Below are positions 19,659 to 29,338 of a stretch of 64,000 nt of DNA, piece by piece. The DNA lies in the NCBI RefSeq assembly GCF_001295925.1, contig NZ_LJHQ01000022.1, positions 91,751 through 155,750 on the forward strand, in the 5' to 3' direction. A program made the translations under genes and the position numbers. Within the stretch, counting starts at the first letter, position 1. Each line of letters begins with the position of its first letter. The notes under the pieces were generated by a model. The model had not been told where the DNA came from, searched no databases, and saw only the letters and a program-made list of their open reading frames with translations. This DNA comes from Allobosea sp. AAP35. GTDB lineage: Bacteria > Pseudomonadota > Alphaproteobacteria > Rhizobiales > Beijerinckiaceae.

Positions 19659-22169
19659 TCACGTTCCCCTTGGCTTCGCCCGCGTCGTGGGCGGCGCGGC
19701 GGCGGGGTCGTCGGGCCAGGGATGGCGGGGATAGCGGCCCTTCATCTCGGATTTCACCGCCGCCCAGGAGCCGCGCCAGAAGCCCGGCAGGTCGCGCGTG
19801 ATCTGGACGGGCTTGTGGCCGGGCGAAAGCAGCTCCAGCACCAGCGGCACCCGCCCGCCGGCAAGCGCCGGATGCTTCGACAGCCCGAACAGCTCCTGCA
19901 CCCGCACCGAGATCGTCGGGCCGGCTTCGGCGGCATAGTCGACGGCGAGGCTGGAGCCGGTCGGCGCGGTGAAATGCGTCGGCGCTTCCGTATCGAGCCT
20001 CCGCTTCATCTCCCAGGGCAGGAGATCGCCGAGCGCGGCATCGAGATCGCCCGGCTCGATCGCAGCAAGAGAGGCGCGGCCGATGATATGTGGCGCGAGC
20101 CAGATCGACGCGTCCGTCGCCAGCCCCTCATCCGACAGGTCCGGCCAGAGATCCTCCGCGCCCGCATCCCGCGCGGCGCGGCGCAGGAAGCCCACCCGCT
20201 CGCGCAACTGTCGTTGCGCCTTCGTCCAGGGCAGCAGGCCGATGCCGAGTGCCGCGAGACCTTGCGCCAGGACGACGGCATTGGCGAGGTCAGCCTGCGC
20301 TGGCAGCGGCCGCTCCGACAGGCTGAGCGCCCCATAGCGGCGCACGGCCCGCACGCGCAGGGCACGGGCGGCGCGATCGAATGTCGTCTCGCTGCGTTCC
20401 TCCATTTCGAAGGACGAAAGGCCTTCGGCGACGAGCCAGGCAATATCGACTTCCGTGAGCGGCGCCGCCGAGAGGATGCGGGCCTGCTGGGCCGCGCCGG
20501 TCATCTCCGCCACGACAATATGGATATCCCGGGCCAAGCGCTGGGTCGGCTCCAGCGTCGCGCCGCGCCCATTGGCGAGCAAATACTGCCCAGAGCCCGG
20601 GCTGCGCGCCCTCGCGACCCGGTCTGGATAGGCCAAGGCGAGCAGGAGCCCGGGCGACAACCCTTCGCCAGGCCTGGAGGGGCCCGCAGCCCGCTCGGCG
20701 GTGCGCGCCCAGCCCTCAGCAAGACGGCGCATGTCGGCGGCGCGGCCGCCTCTTTCACGCTGGAAACGCTCCAGCCGCTCCGACAGGTCGATCGCGTCGC
20801 CGCCGAGCCCGCGCTCGACCAGGAGCGCCGCCAGCAGGGCGGCGGTTTGCGCCTGTCCATAGCGCGCCGCGGCGACGACCATGCGGGCCAGGCGCGGCGG
20901 CAGCGGCAGATTCTGGAGGGTGCGGCCCTCCGGGGTGATGCGGCTATCGCCATCGAGCGCATTCAGGCTGGACAGCAGGCTGCGGGCCTCTTTCAGCGCC
21001 GGCGCCGGTGGCGGGTCGAGGAAGGCCAGGGTTGTGGGATCGGACACGCCCCAGGCGGCACAGTCGAGCAACAGGGGCGCGAGGTCGGCAGAGAGGATTT
21101 CGGGCCGTGCGAAGGCCTCCAGCGCGCCATTGCCGGCCTCTTCCCAGAGACGATAGCAGATGCCCGGCTCGGTGCGGCCGGCGCGGCCCCGGCGCTGGTC
21201 GGAGGCTGCGCGGCTGGCGCGGCGCGTCTCGAGACGCGTCAAGCCGAGATCGGGCTCGTAGACGGGCACGCGGGCAAGGCCTGAATCGATCACCACCCGG
21301 ACGCCCTCGATCGTCAGCGAGGTCTCGGCGATCGCCGTCGCCAGCACGATTTTGCGGCGGCCGGGCGGCGCGGGCAGCACGGCACGATCCTGGTCGGCCT
21401 GGTCGAGCGCGCCATAAAGCGGCGCGATCTCGACGCTTTTGTCGCGGATGCGCTCACGCAGGCGCTCCTCGACCCGCCTGATCTCGCCCTGGCCGGGCAG
21501 GAAGACGAGCTGCGAGCCGGGCTGCTCGTTCAGCCCCAGCAGCACCGCGTCCGTGACCTGGTCCTCGATGCGCTTCAGCGGGTCGCGGCCGAGATAGCGC
21601 GTCTCGACCGGGAAGGCCCGGCCCTGGCTCTCGATCACCGGCGCTTCGCCGAGAAGCCTCGCGACGCGCGCGCCGTCCAGGGTCGCCGACATCACCAGGA
21701 TGCGCAGATCCTCGCGCAGGCCCGCTTGCGCATCGAGCGCCAGCGCCAGCCCGAAATCGGCGTCGAGCGAACGCTCATGGAACTCGTCGAAGAGCACGGC
21801 GGCGATGCCCTCCAGCGCCGGATCGTCGAGGATCATCCGGGCGAAGACGCCCTCGGTCACCACCTCGATGCGCGTCTTCGGGCCGATCTTCGAACCGAGG
21901 CGGACGCGCAGGCCGACAGTGTCGCCGACACGCTCGCCCAGCGTCTGCGCCATCCGGTTGGCCGCGCCGCGCGCCGCCAGCCGCCGTGGTTCCAGCACGA
22001 TCAGCTTGCCGCCCTGGGTCCAGGGCTCGTCGAGCAGCGCGAGTGGCACCCGCGTCGTCTTGCCGGCGCCGGGCGGCGCCACGAGCACGGCGTTGGGCTG
22101 CGCGCGCAGGGCGGCCGCGAGATCGCCGAGCACGGCGTCGATCGGAAGGGGCGTGTCGAAGGCGCGCAT
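19659..22169 (-). CDS. hrpB: ATP-dependent helicase HrpB
   Basis: DEAH-box superfamily 2 helicase, 836 residues, the usual length for HrpB. Motif I is VAPPGAGKTTRVPLALL (about 37-53), motif II is DEFHERS, motif III is VMSATLDGARVA, and motif VI is QRRGRAGRTEPG. The C-terminal half carries the HrpB-specific domains ending with the family end PRHPWPDDP (about 815-823) before a basic tail. The physiological RNA or nucleic-acid substrate is not established. It is a single gene, divergent from trpA with about 85 bp between starts. Confidence 0.95.
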   Translation of the reverse strand: MRAFDTPLPIDAVLGDLAAALRAQPNAVLVAPPGAGKTTRVPLALLDEPWTQGGKLIVLEPRRLAARGAANRMAQTLGERVGDTVGLRVRLGSKIGPKTRIEVVTEGVFARMILDDPALEGIAAVLFDEFHERSLDADFGLALALDAQAGLREDLRILVMSATLDGARVARLLGEAPVIESQGRAFPVETRYLGRDPLKRIEDQVTDAVLLGLNEQPGSQLVFLPGQGEIRRVEERLRERIRDKSVEIAPLYGALDQADQDRAVLPAPPGRRKIVLATAIAETSLTIEGVRVVIDSGLARVPVYEPDLGLTRLETRRASRAASDQRRGRAGRTEPGICYRLWEEAGNGALEAFARPEILSADLAPLLLDCAAWGVSDPTTLAFLDPPPAPALKEARSLLSSLNALDGDSRITPEGRTLQNLPLPPRLARMVVAAARYGQAQTAALLAALLVERGLGGDAIDLSERLERFQRERGGRAADMRRLAEGWARTAERAAGPSRPGEGLSPGLLLALAYPDRVARARSPGSGQYLLANGRGATLEPTQRLARDIHIVVAEMTGAAQQARILSAAPLTEVDIAWLVAEGLSSFEMEERSETTFDRAARALRVRAVRRYGALSLSERPLPAQADLANAVVLAQGLAALGIGLLPWTKAQRQLRERVGFLRRAARDAGAEDLWPDLSDEGLATDASIWLAPHIIGRASLAAIEPGDLDAALGDLLPWEMKRRLDTEAPTHFTAPTGSSLAVDYAAEAGPTISVRVQELFGLSKHPALAGGRVPLVLELLSPGHKPVQITRDLPGFWRGSWAAVKSEMKGRYPRHPWPDDPAAAPPTTRAKPRGT

Positions 22170-22255
22170 GACCCGCGGGATGTGACGCAGCCCGGCGTCC
22201 TGCGCAAGCGCAACCCTCTCGCCAGCCCGCGCGCGTCATGCTAACCGCTCAGGCC

Positions 22256-23131
22256 ATGACCAATCCCAGTATTTCCGACATCCAGACAGCCACCGGCCAG
22301 GCTCACATCCAGGCCCGCTTCCAGGCCTGTGCGAAAGAGGGCCGCGCCGCGCTGGTGACCTTCGTCACAGCCGGCGATCCCGACTTCACGACGGCGAGCG
22401 CCATTCTGGCCGCGCTGCCCGGGGCCGGCGCCGACATCATCGAGCTCGGCGTGCCCTTTACCGACCCGATGGCGGACGGCATTCCCGTCCAGCTCGCCGG
22501 CCAGCGCGCGCTGCATGGCGGCCAGACGCTGAAGAAGACGCTGGCCATGGTCGCGGAATTCCGGGCCAAGGGCCATGACACGCCGATCGTGCTGATGGGC
22601 TATTACAACCCGATCTATGCCTATGGCGTCGAACGCTTCCTTGGGGACGCCCGCACCGCAGGCGTCGACGGGCTGATCGTCGTCGATCTGCCGCCGGAAG
22701 AGGATGTCGAGCTCTGCCTGCCGGCGCTCGCCGCCGGCATCAGCTTCATCCGCCTGGCGACGCCGACGACCGACGACAAGCGCCTGCCCAAGGTGCTGCA
22801 GAACACCTCGGGCTTCGTCTATTACGTCTCGATGAACGGCGTCACCGGCGGCGCGATCGTCAATTACGACGCCGTCGGCGATGCGGTGGCCCGGATCAAG
22901 CGGCATACCGACCTGCCGGTCGCCGTCGGCTTCGGCGTCAAGACGGCCAAGGATGCGGAGGCGATCGCGCGCGGGGCCGACGGCGTCGTCGTCGGCTCGG
23001 CGCTGGTCGAGCGCCTGCGGCTCTCGCTGGACGCGGAGGGCAAGGCCACGGAAAAGACCGTTTCGGCTGTCACCTCGCTGGTTTCAGAATTGGCTGCGGG
23101 CATCCGCTCGGCCGCGAAGGCGGCGGCCTGA
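22256..23131 (+). CDS. trpA: Tryptophan synthase alpha subunit
   Basis: Cleaves indole-3-glycerol phosphate to indole and glyceraldehyde-3-phosphate in complex with Trp[30 protein letters not shown] (catalytic Glu) and the catalytic Asp in VVDLPPEE are present; [10 protein letters not shown] and ALVERL near the end also match. The length is about 291 residues from the Met at 22256; an ATG at 22238 would add six. trpA-accD-folC follow each other closely as in many Rhizobiales, but trpF and trpB, normally just upstream, are not in the window: hrpB occupies that position. Confidence 0.95.
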   Translation: MTNPSISDIQTATGQAHIQARFQACAKEGRAALVTFVTAGDPDFTTASAILAALPGAGADIIELGVPFTDPMADGIPVQLAGQRALHGGQTLKKTLAMVAEFRAKGHDTPIVLMGYYNPIYAYGVERFLGDARTAGVDGLIVVDLPPEEDVELCLPALAAGISFIRLATPTTDDKRLPKVLQNTSGFVYYVSMNGVTGGAIVNYDAVGDAVARIKRHTDLPVAVGFGVKTAKDAEAIARGADGVVVGSALVERLRLSLDAEGKATEKTVSAVTSLVSELAAGIRSAAKAAA

Positions 23132-23178
23132 GGCCTTCGGCCCTGCCCGCCCTCCGCGCCCCAATCAGGATTTGATCC

Positions 23179-24084
23179 ATGAACTGGATTTCCGAAGTCG
23201 TCCGGCCGCGCATCAAGACGCTGTTCAAGCGCGAGAGCCCGGAGAATCTCTGGATCAAATGCCCCGATTCCGGGCAGATGGTCTTCCACAAGGATGTCGA
23301 GGCCAATGGCTTCGTCATTCCCGGCTCCGACCACCATATGCGCGTCACCGCGCAGGACCGGCTGAAGTTGACCTTCGATGACGGCAAATGGCTCGACGTG
23401 CCGCTGCCCGAGGTCGCGACCGATCCGCTGAAGTTCCGCGACGAAAAGCGCTATATCGACCGGCTGAAGGACGCCCGCGCCAAGACCGGCGCGGCGGACG
23501 CCTTCAAGGTCGGCTATGGCCGGGTCAAGGGTTTTGCGCTGACGATCGCGGTGCAGGATTTCCACTTCATGGGCGGCTCGCTCGGCATGGCGGCGGGTGA
23601 AGCCTTCATCAAGGGCGCGCTCACGGCGATCGAAAAGAAGACACCCTATGTCGTCTTCGCCGCCTCGGGCGGGGCACGCATGCAGGAGGGCATCCTCTCC
23701 CTGATGCAGCTGCCGCGCACCACCGTCGCGATCCGCATGCTGCGCAAGGCCGGCCTGCCCTATATCGTCGTTTTGACCAACCCGACCACCGGCGGCGTCA
23801 CCGCCTCCTATGCCATGCTCGGCGACATCCACATCGCCGAACCCGGCGCGCTGATCGGCTTCGCGGGCCCGCGCGTGATCGAGCAGACGATCCGCGAGAA
23901 GCTGCCCGAGGGCTTCCAGAGGGCGGAATACCTCAAGGATCACGGCATGGTTGATATGGTGGTGCACCGCCACGACCTGCCGGAGACGCTGGCGCGGCTC
24001 GGCCGACTTCTCACCAAGCAGCCGGCGCCAGTCAGCGAGGCCGCGCCGATGCTGCCGCCCCAGCCCGTCGCCGAAGCCGTCTGA
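23179..24084 (+). CDS. accD: Acetyl-CoA carboxylase carboxyltransferase subunit beta
   Basis: Beta subunit of the carboxyltransferase that makes malonyl-CoA for fatty-acid synthesis, 301 residues. [18 protein letters not shown] and [16 protein letters not shown] form the N-terminal domain; [12 protein letters not shown] and [18 protein letters not shown] are catalytic crotonase-fold segments. The N-terminal zinc ribbon of the E. coli enzyme needs four cysteines; here only the first is left (CPDS, then IPGSDHH), so the ribbon probably does not bind zinc. This loss is seen in relatives. It is 48 bp after trpA and 18 bp before folC, so likely one operon. Confidence 0.96.
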   Translation: MNWISEVVRPRIKTLFKRESPENLWIKCPDSGQMVFHKDVEANGFVIPGSDHHMRVTAQDRLKLTFDDGKWLDVPLPEVATDPLKFRDEKRYIDRLKDARAKTGAADAFKVGYGRVKGFALTIAVQDFHFMGGSLGMAAGEAFIKGALTAIEKKTPYVVFAASGGARMQEGILSLMQLPRTTVAIRMLRKAGLPYIVVLTNPTTGGVTASYAMLGDIHIAEPGALIGFAGPRVIEQTIREKLPEGFQRAEYLKDHGMVDMVVHRHDLPETLARLGRLLTKQPAPVSEAAPMLPPQPVAEAV

Positions 24085-24101
24085 CGCGGCTGCCTGGCCT
24101 G

Positions 24102-25424
24102 ATGGGTTCGTCCGACGCGGTCCTGGCGCGCCTGCTGGCGCTGCACCCCAAGCTGATCGATCTCTCGCTCGGGCGCATCCTGACCCTGCTCGAGCGGCTG
24201 GGCGATCCGCAGAAGCGGCTGCCGCCGGTGATCCACGTCGCCGGCACCAATGGCAAGGGCTCGACCATCGCCTTCATGCGGGCGATCCTGGAGGCGGCGG
24301 GGCTACGCGTCCATGTCTACACTTCCCCGCATCTCGTGCGGTTTCACGAGCGCATTCGGCTGGGAGCGCCTGGCGGCGGCCGCTTCGTCGATGAGGGCGT
24401 GCTCGTCGAGGCGTTGGAGCGCTGCGAGCGCGTCAATGCCGGCGACCCGATCACCTTTTTCGAGATCACAACGGCCGTGGCGCTGCTGCTCTTCGCCGAG
24501 ATCGAGGCCGATGTCGTGCTGCTCGAGGTCGGCCTCGGAGGGCGGTTCGATGCCACCAACGTCATCGCCAATCCGGCCTGCACGGTGGTGACGCCGGTCT
24601 CGCTCGACCATGCCGAATATCTCGGCGACAGCGTCACCAAGATCGCGGGCGAGAAGGCCGGCATCTTCAAGCGCGGCGCCCCGGCCGTGATCGCGCCGCA
24701 GGAGCCCGAGCCGACCGCCGTGCTCGAAGCCGTGGCCGAGCGGGCCGGCGCTTCCAAGATCCTGATCGGTGCGCAGGATTTCTCCGTGCACGAGGCCGGC
24801 GGGCGGCTGGTCTATGAGGATGGCGACGGGCTGCTCGATCTGCCGCTGCCGAAGCTCGCCGGGCGCCATCAGCACATCAATGCCGGCACCGCGATCGCCG
24901 GCCTGCGCGCTGCCGGCTATGGCGGCCTGCCGACGCGGGCTTTCGAACAGGGCATGCTGGAGGCCGACTGGCCGGCGCGGCTGCAGCGGATTGCGCGCGG
25001 CAGGCTCGCGGAACTGGTGCCGGGCCGGGCCGAGCTCTGGCTCGATGGCGGGCACAACCCCGATGGCGGCCGGGTGCTGGCCCAGGCCATGGCTGATCTC
25101 GCCGACCGCAACCCGGCGCCGCTGGTGATGATCGCCGGCCTGCTCTCGACCAAGGATGCGGGCGCGACGCTCGGCCATTTCAAGGGGCTGGCGCAGATGC
25201 TGTTTGCCGTCCCGATCCAGAACCAGATCGTCGCCCGGCCGGCCGAGGAGGTCGCGGTTCTGGCCCGCTCAGCCGGTCTCACCGCCGAGGTCGCGGGCTC
25301 CGTCGAGCAGGCGCTGCGCGAGATCGCGGCGCGCGACTGGTCGGCCCCGCCGCGCATCCTGATCTGTGGCTCGCTCTATCTGGCGGGCGAGGTTCTGTCG
25401 GCGAACGGCACGCTGCCGGCCTGA
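24102..25424 (+). CDS. folC: Bifunctional folylpolyglutamate synthase/dihydrofolate synthase
   Basis: Mur-ligase-family ATP enzyme that adds glutamate to dihydropteroate and to folates. VIHVAGTNGKGSTIAFM is the P-loop (about 48-64). YTSPHLVRFHERIRLG follows, and VGLGGRFDATNVI and SLDHAEYLGDSVTKIAGEKAGIFK are family hallmarks; WLDGGHNPDGGR is the C-terminal glutamate-domain motif. The length of 440 residues is normal. It is the last gene of the trpA-accD-folC run and is convergent with the small antitoxin gene. The trxA gene that often follows folC in relatives is absent. Confidence 0.95.
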   Translation: MGSSDAVLARLLALHPKLIDLSLGRILTLLERLGDPQKRLPPVIHVAGTNGKGSTIAFMRAILEAAGLRVHVYTSPHLVRFHERIRLGAPGGGRFVDEGVLVEALERCERVNAGDPITFFEITTAVALLLFAEIEADVVLLEVGLGGRFDATNVIANPACTVVTPVSLDHAEYLGDSVTKIAGEKAGIFKRGAPAVIAPQEPEPTAVLEAVAERAGASKILIGAQDFSVHEAGGRLVYEDGDGLLDLPLPKLAGRHQHINAGTAIAGLRAAGYGGLPTRAFEQGMLEADWPARLQRIARGRLAELVPGRAELWLDGGHNPDGGRVLAQAMADLADRNPAPLVMIAGLLSTKDAGATLGHFKGLAQMLFAVPIQNQIVARPAEEVAVLARSAGLTAEVAGSVEQALREIAARDWSAPPRILICGSLYLAGEVLSANGTLPA

Positions 25425-25448
25425 GTCGGAGCGCCTCGGCAGTGTATT

Positions 25449-25661
25449 TCAGCCGACCTCGTGCGGATCGCGGCGATGGCCGTCGCGGTCATCGTGCGCA
25501 AGGCTTAAATCCGCCGCAGCCAGCGCGCGATACGCCTCGATCGTGATCAGGACGTGAGACGTCCTTCCCTGCTTCGTAATGAAGACCGGTCCGTTGCGAG
25601 CGGTTTTCTTGACCGCACCGGTTCTGCGGTCAAGTTCGCGGCTGGAGATCGTCGTCTGCAT
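25449..25661 (-). CDS. Orphan Phd/YefM-type antitoxin
   Basis: Short 70-residue protein beginning MQTTISSRELDRRTGAVKKT, with GPVFITKQGRTSHVLITIEAY, the usual Phd/YefM fold that binds DNA and covers a toxin. The tail after about residue 50 (SLAHDDRDGHRRDPHEVG) is polar and not family-like. A toxin would be expected immediately downstream on the same strand, but only 24 bp remain before the folC stop, so there is none. It is an orphan, perhaps a leftover of a VapC- or Doc-type pair, or a free regulator. Confidence 0.75.
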   Translation of the reverse strand: MQTTISSRELDRRTGAVKKTARNGPVFITKQGRTSHVLITIEAYRALAAADLSLAHDDRDGHRRDPHEVG

Positions 25662-25768
25662 CGAGAGTTCCGTTTGGGCGAGGATCCTGAGGGTCTCGCC
25701 GGAGTTGGATTATAATCAGGAATGTTTGCCAATGATACACGCTCTGCGTGCGTCCAATGGAGTGACCC

Positions 25769-26614
25769 ATGACAGACAAGCCGTTCGGAACGACCCGCCG
25801 TGATATCCCCGCCATCGGGCAGGGCAGCTGGTATATCGAGCGTGGCGACCGCAAGCAGGCCATCGCGGCGCTGCGGCGCGGGCTCGATCTCGGCCTGAAC
25901 CATATCGATACTGCCGAAATGTATGGCGACGGGCAATCCGAGGCGATCATTGGCGAGGCCATTACGGGGCGGCGCGAGGAGGTGTTCTTGGTGTCGAAGG
26001 TGCTGCCGCACAATGCCTCGAAAAGCGGCGTGCGCGCCGCCTGCGAGCGCTCGCTGCGCCACCTCAAGACCGACCGGCTCGATTGTTATCTGCTGCACTG
26101 GCGCGGACCGCATCCGCTGCCCGAGACCTTCGCGGCTTTCGAGGCGCTGAAAAGCGAGGGCAAGATTTTGTCCTGGGGCGTCAGCAATTTCGACGAGGAC
26201 GATCTCGACGAGGCGCTCGGCGTCGCCGGCCCGGGGCAGATCGCCTGCAATCAGGTACTCTATCACCTCCGCGAACGCGCGATCGAGCATGCCGTCATTC
26301 CCTGGTGCGAGCGCCATGGTGTGGCTGTCACCGCCTACAGCCCGTTCGGACATGACGGCTTCCCGGCCTCGGGGAGCGCCGGCGGCAAGGTTCTGGCCGA
26401 GATCGCAGCCGCCCAGGACGCCAGCCCCCGGCAGGTCGCGCTCGCCTTCCTGACGCGGCGCGACAGCGGCTTCGCGATCCCCAAGGCCGGGACGCTGGCC
26501 CATGTCGAGGACAATGCCGGCGCGCTGCGGTTGACGCTGACGCAGGACGAACTCGCGCGGATCGAGGCTGCCTTCCCGCTGGGACGCAAGCCGGCCTCCC
26601 TGCCGATGTTATAA
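25769..26614 (+). CDS. Aldo/keto reductase
   Basis: NADPH-dependent reductase of the aldo/keto reductase superfamily, 281 residues, TIM-barrel. The catalytic tetrad is visible: NHIDTAEMYGDG (Asp and Tyr), VSKVLPHN (Lys) and LLHWRG (His). WGVSNFDEDDL, FAIPKAGTLAHVEDN near the C-terminus binds NADP. The ribosome-binding site GGAG lies 6 nt before the ATG. It converges with hisA (12 bp between stops) and occupies the position where hisF normally follows hisA. The physiological substrate is unknown. Confidence 0.93.
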   Translation: MTDKPFGTTRRDIPAIGQGSWYIERGDRKQAIAALRRGLDLGLNHIDTAEMYGDGQSEAIIGEAITGRREEVFLVSKVLPHNASKSGVRAACERSLRHLKTDRLDCYLLHWRGPHPLPETFAAFEALKSEGKILSWGVSNFDEDDLDEALGVAGPGQIACNQVLYHLRERAIEHAVIPWCERHGVAVTAYSPFGHDGFPASGSAGGKVLAEIAAAQDASPRQVALAFLTRRDSGFAIPKAGTLAHVEDNAGALRLTLTQDELARIEAAFPLGRKPASLPML

Positions 26615-26625
26615 CGCGCCTTGGC

Positions 26626-27357
26626 TCAGGCGGCGCGGGCGAGCCGCTCCAGCGCGGCGCCGGGGTCGATGCGGCCGTCATAGAGGGCCCGGCCGGTGAT
26701 CGCGCCTTCGAGGATCGCGGCGTCCGGCGCCATCAGGCGCTCGATATCGGCCATGGAGGCGAGGCCGCCCGAAGCGATGACGGGGATGGTCAGCGCCTGA
26801 GCGAGGCCTATCGTGCTGTCCCAGTTGATGCCCTGCAGCATGCCGTCGCGGGCGATGTCGGTGTAGACGATCGCCGCCACGCCGGCATCCTCGAAGCGCC
26901 GGCCGAGATCGGCAGCCGCCAGCGACGAGGTCTCGGCCCAGCCTTCCACGGCCACGAAGCCGTCGCGCGCATCAATGCCGACCGCGACCTGGCCCGGAAA
27001 GGCCTTTGCCGCCTCGCGCACGAAGCCGGGATCGCGCACGGCGGCCGTGCCGATGATGACGCGGGCAATGCCCTTAGACAGCCAGCCTTCGACCGTCTTC
27101 ATGTCGCGGATGCCGCCGCCGAGCTGAACCGGGAACGCGACTTGGCTCAGGATGGCTTCGACTGCGGCTGCATTCATCGGCTTGCCGGCAAAGGCGCCAT
27201 CGAGATCGACGACATGCAGCCATTGGAAGCCCTGGGCCTCGAAGGTGGCCGCCTGTGCGGCCGGGTCGTCGTTGAAGACCGTCGCCTGCTCCATGTCGCC
27301 CTGCTTGAGGCGCACGCACTGGCCGTTCTTCAGATCGATGGCGGGGAAGAGGATCAC
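26626..27357 (-). CDS. hisA: HisA: 1-(5-phosphoribosyl)-5-[(5-phosphoribosylamino)methylideneamino]imidazole-4-carboxamide isomerase
   Basis: Fourth step of histidine synthesis, a (beta/alpha)8 Amadori isomerase of 243 residues. [14 protein letters not shown] has the first catalytic Asp, [12 protein letters not shown] the second; GGGIRDMKT and [10 protein letters not shown] bind phosphate. The start is a GTG at 27357 that overlaps the hisH stop (GTGA, 27354-27357), so it is translationally coupled. It is the last gene of the hisB-DUF2628-hisH-hisA run; hisF and hisE do not follow. Confidence 0.95.
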   Translation of the reverse strand: MILFPAIDLKNGQCVRLKQGDMEQATVFNDDPAAQAATFEAQGFQWLHVVDLDGAFAGKPMNAAAVEAILSQVAFPVQLGGGIRDMKTVEGWLSKGIARVIIGTAAVRDPGFVREAAKAFPGQVAVGIDARDGFVAVEGWAETSSLAAADLGRRFEDAGVAAIVYTDIARDGMLQGINWDSTIGLAQALTIPVIASGGLASMADIERLMAPDAAILEGAITGRALYDGRIDPGAALERLARAA

Positions 27358-28010
27358 GGCTTCCATCCCAGGAAATTGGCGAGCAGCTTGAGGCCGAGGG
27401 CCTGGCTTTTTTCGGGGTGGAACTGCGCTCCGGCGATGTTGTCGCGGCCGACCATGGCCGTGACCGGCCCGCCATGGTCGGTCACGGCCAAAACCTCCTG
27501 CGGATTCTGCGCCGCCAGCGCGTAGGAGTGCACGAAATAGGCGTGCAGGCCGTCGGGCCCGGTCTCGATGCCGTCGAGCAAGGCATGGTCGCTCTGCTTG
27601 CTCAGCGTATTCCAGCCCATATGCGGGATCTTGAGCCCTTCGCCTTCCGGCACGATCAGCGTGACATCGCCCGCAATCCAGCCAAGGCCGTCCGTCACCG
27701 TGTATTCGAGACCGCGCGAGGCCAGGAGTTGCATGCCGACGCAGATGCCGAGGAAAGGCCGGCCCTTGGCAAGCACGACGTCTTCCAGCACCTCGACCAT
27801 GCCGGGCACGGCGTCCAGGCCACGGCGACAATCGGCGAAGGCGCCGACGCCGGGCAGGACGATGCGGTCGGCGGCGCGGACCTCATCGGGCTCGCTGGTG
27901 ACGCGGATCGTCGAGGCGATGCCGGATTCAGCCGCCGCGCGTTCGAAGGCCTTGGCGGCGGAGTGAAGATTGCCCGAGCCGTAGTCGATGATGACGACGG
28001 ATTGGCTCAT
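27354..28010 (-). CDS. hisH: Imidazole glycerol phosphate synthase glutaminase subunit HisH
   Basis: Class I glutamine amidotransferase that supplies ammonia to HisF, forming IGP and [23 protein letters not shown] starts the protein of 218 residues. The nucleophile cysteine is in [16 protein letters not shown], and the His-Glu pair is in [10 protein letters not shown]. Its start overlaps the stop of the DUF2628 gene as ATGA, and its stop overlaps the hisA start. Its partner hisF must lie outside the window. Confidence 0.95.
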   Translation of the reverse strand: MSQSVVIIDYGSGNLHSAAKAFERAAAESGIASTIRVTSEPDEVRAADRIVLPGVGAFADCRRGLDAVPGMVEVLEDVVLAKGRPFLGICVGMQLLASRGLEYTVTDGLGWIAGDVTLIVPEGEGLKIPHMGWNTLSKQSDHALLDGIETGPDGLHAYFVHSYALAAQNPQEVLAVTDHGGPVTAMVGRDNIAGAQFHPEKSQALGLKLLANFLGWKP

Positions 28011-28489
28011 CGCCCCCGTGCCTCGGGGAAGAGTCCGATGATCGGGACGGGCCCGGCCGGCTGCGGACGAGCCGCCGGCAACGGCAAGCGCGGCGGCACG
28101 GCCTCGCCGGCCAGCGCGCGCTCGAAATAGCGCCGCTCGGCCTCGGGCAGATCGCGCGCCTCGACGACGTCGGCCAGACGCCAGCCCTGGCGCGCCAGCT
28201 TGCGCGCGATGAGGTTCTGCCCCTCGAGCCCGAGGAACAGTGCCATCGTCCAATGGGCGATCATCAGCGCGCCGGTCGTCAGTCCAAGCCGGTTGCTCGC
28301 ATACAACAGCGCGCCCCAGAGCAGGGCGTAGACCAGCGTCGCCAGCCACAGCCGCTGGACGAGCAGCCAGAGCCCGCCGAGGAAAAAAGCCGACCAGGTG
28401 AAGGTCTCCGGCAGCAGCCGCGCCTGCTCGATCTCGTCACGCGCGCCGCCAGAGCCCGGCGGCGGGATCATCACCGTGTAAAATGCCAT
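28007..28489 (-). CDS. DUF2628 small membrane protein
   Basis: Protein of 160 residues with three or four hydrophobic segments, for example [20 protein letters not shown] and [32 protein letters not shown] at the start and [15 protein letters not shown] are family features of DUF2628, function unknown. It sits inside the histidine operon, overlapping hisH by 4 bp and 12 bp after hisB, a conserved position in Rhizobiales. The membrane topology gives no link to histidine synthesis. A proline/alanine-rich segment occupies the last about 30 residues. Confidence 0.85.
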   Translation of the reverse strand: MAFYTVMIPPPGSGGARDEIEQARLLPETFTWSAFFLGGLWLLVQRLWLATLVYALLWGALLYASNRLGLTTGALMIAHWTMALFLGLEGQNLIARKLARQGWRLADVVEARDLPEAERRYFERALAGEAVPPRLPLPAARPQPAGPVPIIGLFPEARGR

Positions 28490-28501
28490 GACCCGATCCT
28501 T

Positions 28502-29089
28502 TCAGAGTGCGCCCTTGGTCGAGGGCACACGGCCGCCCTCGCGCGGATCGACTTCGATCGCACGCCGCAGCGCGCGCGCCAGCCCCTTGAAGCAGCTCTC
28601 GGCGATATGGTGGGCGTTGTCGCCATAAACAGTCTCGACATGCAGCGTGATGCCGGCATTCATCGCAAAGGCCTGGAAGAACTCGCGCACCAGTTCGGTG
28701 TCGAAGGTCCCGATCTTCTGCGCCTCGAAGCGGGTGCGGAAGACCAGGAACGGCCGGCCCGAGACATCGATGGCGACGCGGGTCAGCGTCTCGTCCATCG
28801 GCAGGTGGATGTCGGCATAGCGGCGGATGCCCTTCTTGTCGCCAAGGGCCTGCTTGATCGCCTCGCCCAACGCGATGCCGGTGTCCTCAACCGAATGATG
28901 GTCGTCGATCTGGGTGTCGCCGGTGACCGCGACCTTGAGATCGATCAGGGAATGGCGGGCGAAGAGGTCGAGCATATGGTCGAAGAAGCCGACGCCGGAC
29001 GAAATCTCGGCCTTGCCGGTGCCGTCGAGAACGAGCGAGACCGCGATATCGGTCTCGTTGGTGCGGCGCTTCACTTCGCCCAAACGCAT
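28502..29089 (-). CDS. hisB: Imidazoleglycerol-phosphate dehydratase
   Basis: Mn-dependent dehydratase converting IGP to imidazole acetol phosphate, 195 residues, monofunctional (no phosphatase domain). [19 protein letters not shown] is the standard start (29089); the frame opens further upstream but enters the repeat element. The two metal motifs are [11 protein letters not shown] and [28 protein letters not shown] also matches. It is the first gene of a four-gene run with DUF2628, hisH and hisA. Confidence 0.95.
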   Translation of the reverse strand: MRLGEVKRRTNETDIAVSLVLDGTGKAEISSGVGFFDHMLDLFARHSLIDLKVAVTGDTQIDDHHSVEDTGIALGEAIKQALGDKKGIRRYADIHLPMDETLTRVAIDVSGRPFLVFRTRFEAQKIGTFDTELVREFFQAFAMNAGITLHVETVYGDNAHHIAESCFKGLARALRRAIEVDPREGGRVPSTKGAL

Positions 29090-29192
29090 GATGGCCTCTG
29101 TTTTCAAAGCAATTCTCGTGGCTTTAACAGGCAAGGCCAGCGAAGGCCATGCTCTGCGACATTTCCGCGGAGCATCCGCTCGTCCAAGCGAC

Positions 29193-29306
29193 GCCGTCAT
29201 TCCGGACAAGCCGCAAAGCGGCGCCGCTCCGGAATCCATCATAGAGCGCCGTCGGTGCCCTATGATGGATTCCGGGTCTGCGCTTCGCTTGCCCGGAATG
29301 ACGGCA
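29193..29306. repeat. Palindromic intergenic repeat, copy 2 (ATTCCGG type)
   Basis: The outer ends GCCGTCATTCCGG and CCGGAATGACGGC are perfect 13-bp inverted repeats. Inside are a pair CATCATAG/CTATGATG and two smaller GC hairpins. It fills most of the 249-bp gap between hisB and metZ, in which I see nothing else. Confidence 0.8.
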
Positions 29307-29338
29307 TGGTTGTCGCGGACAGCACCGTCTTCTGCATC

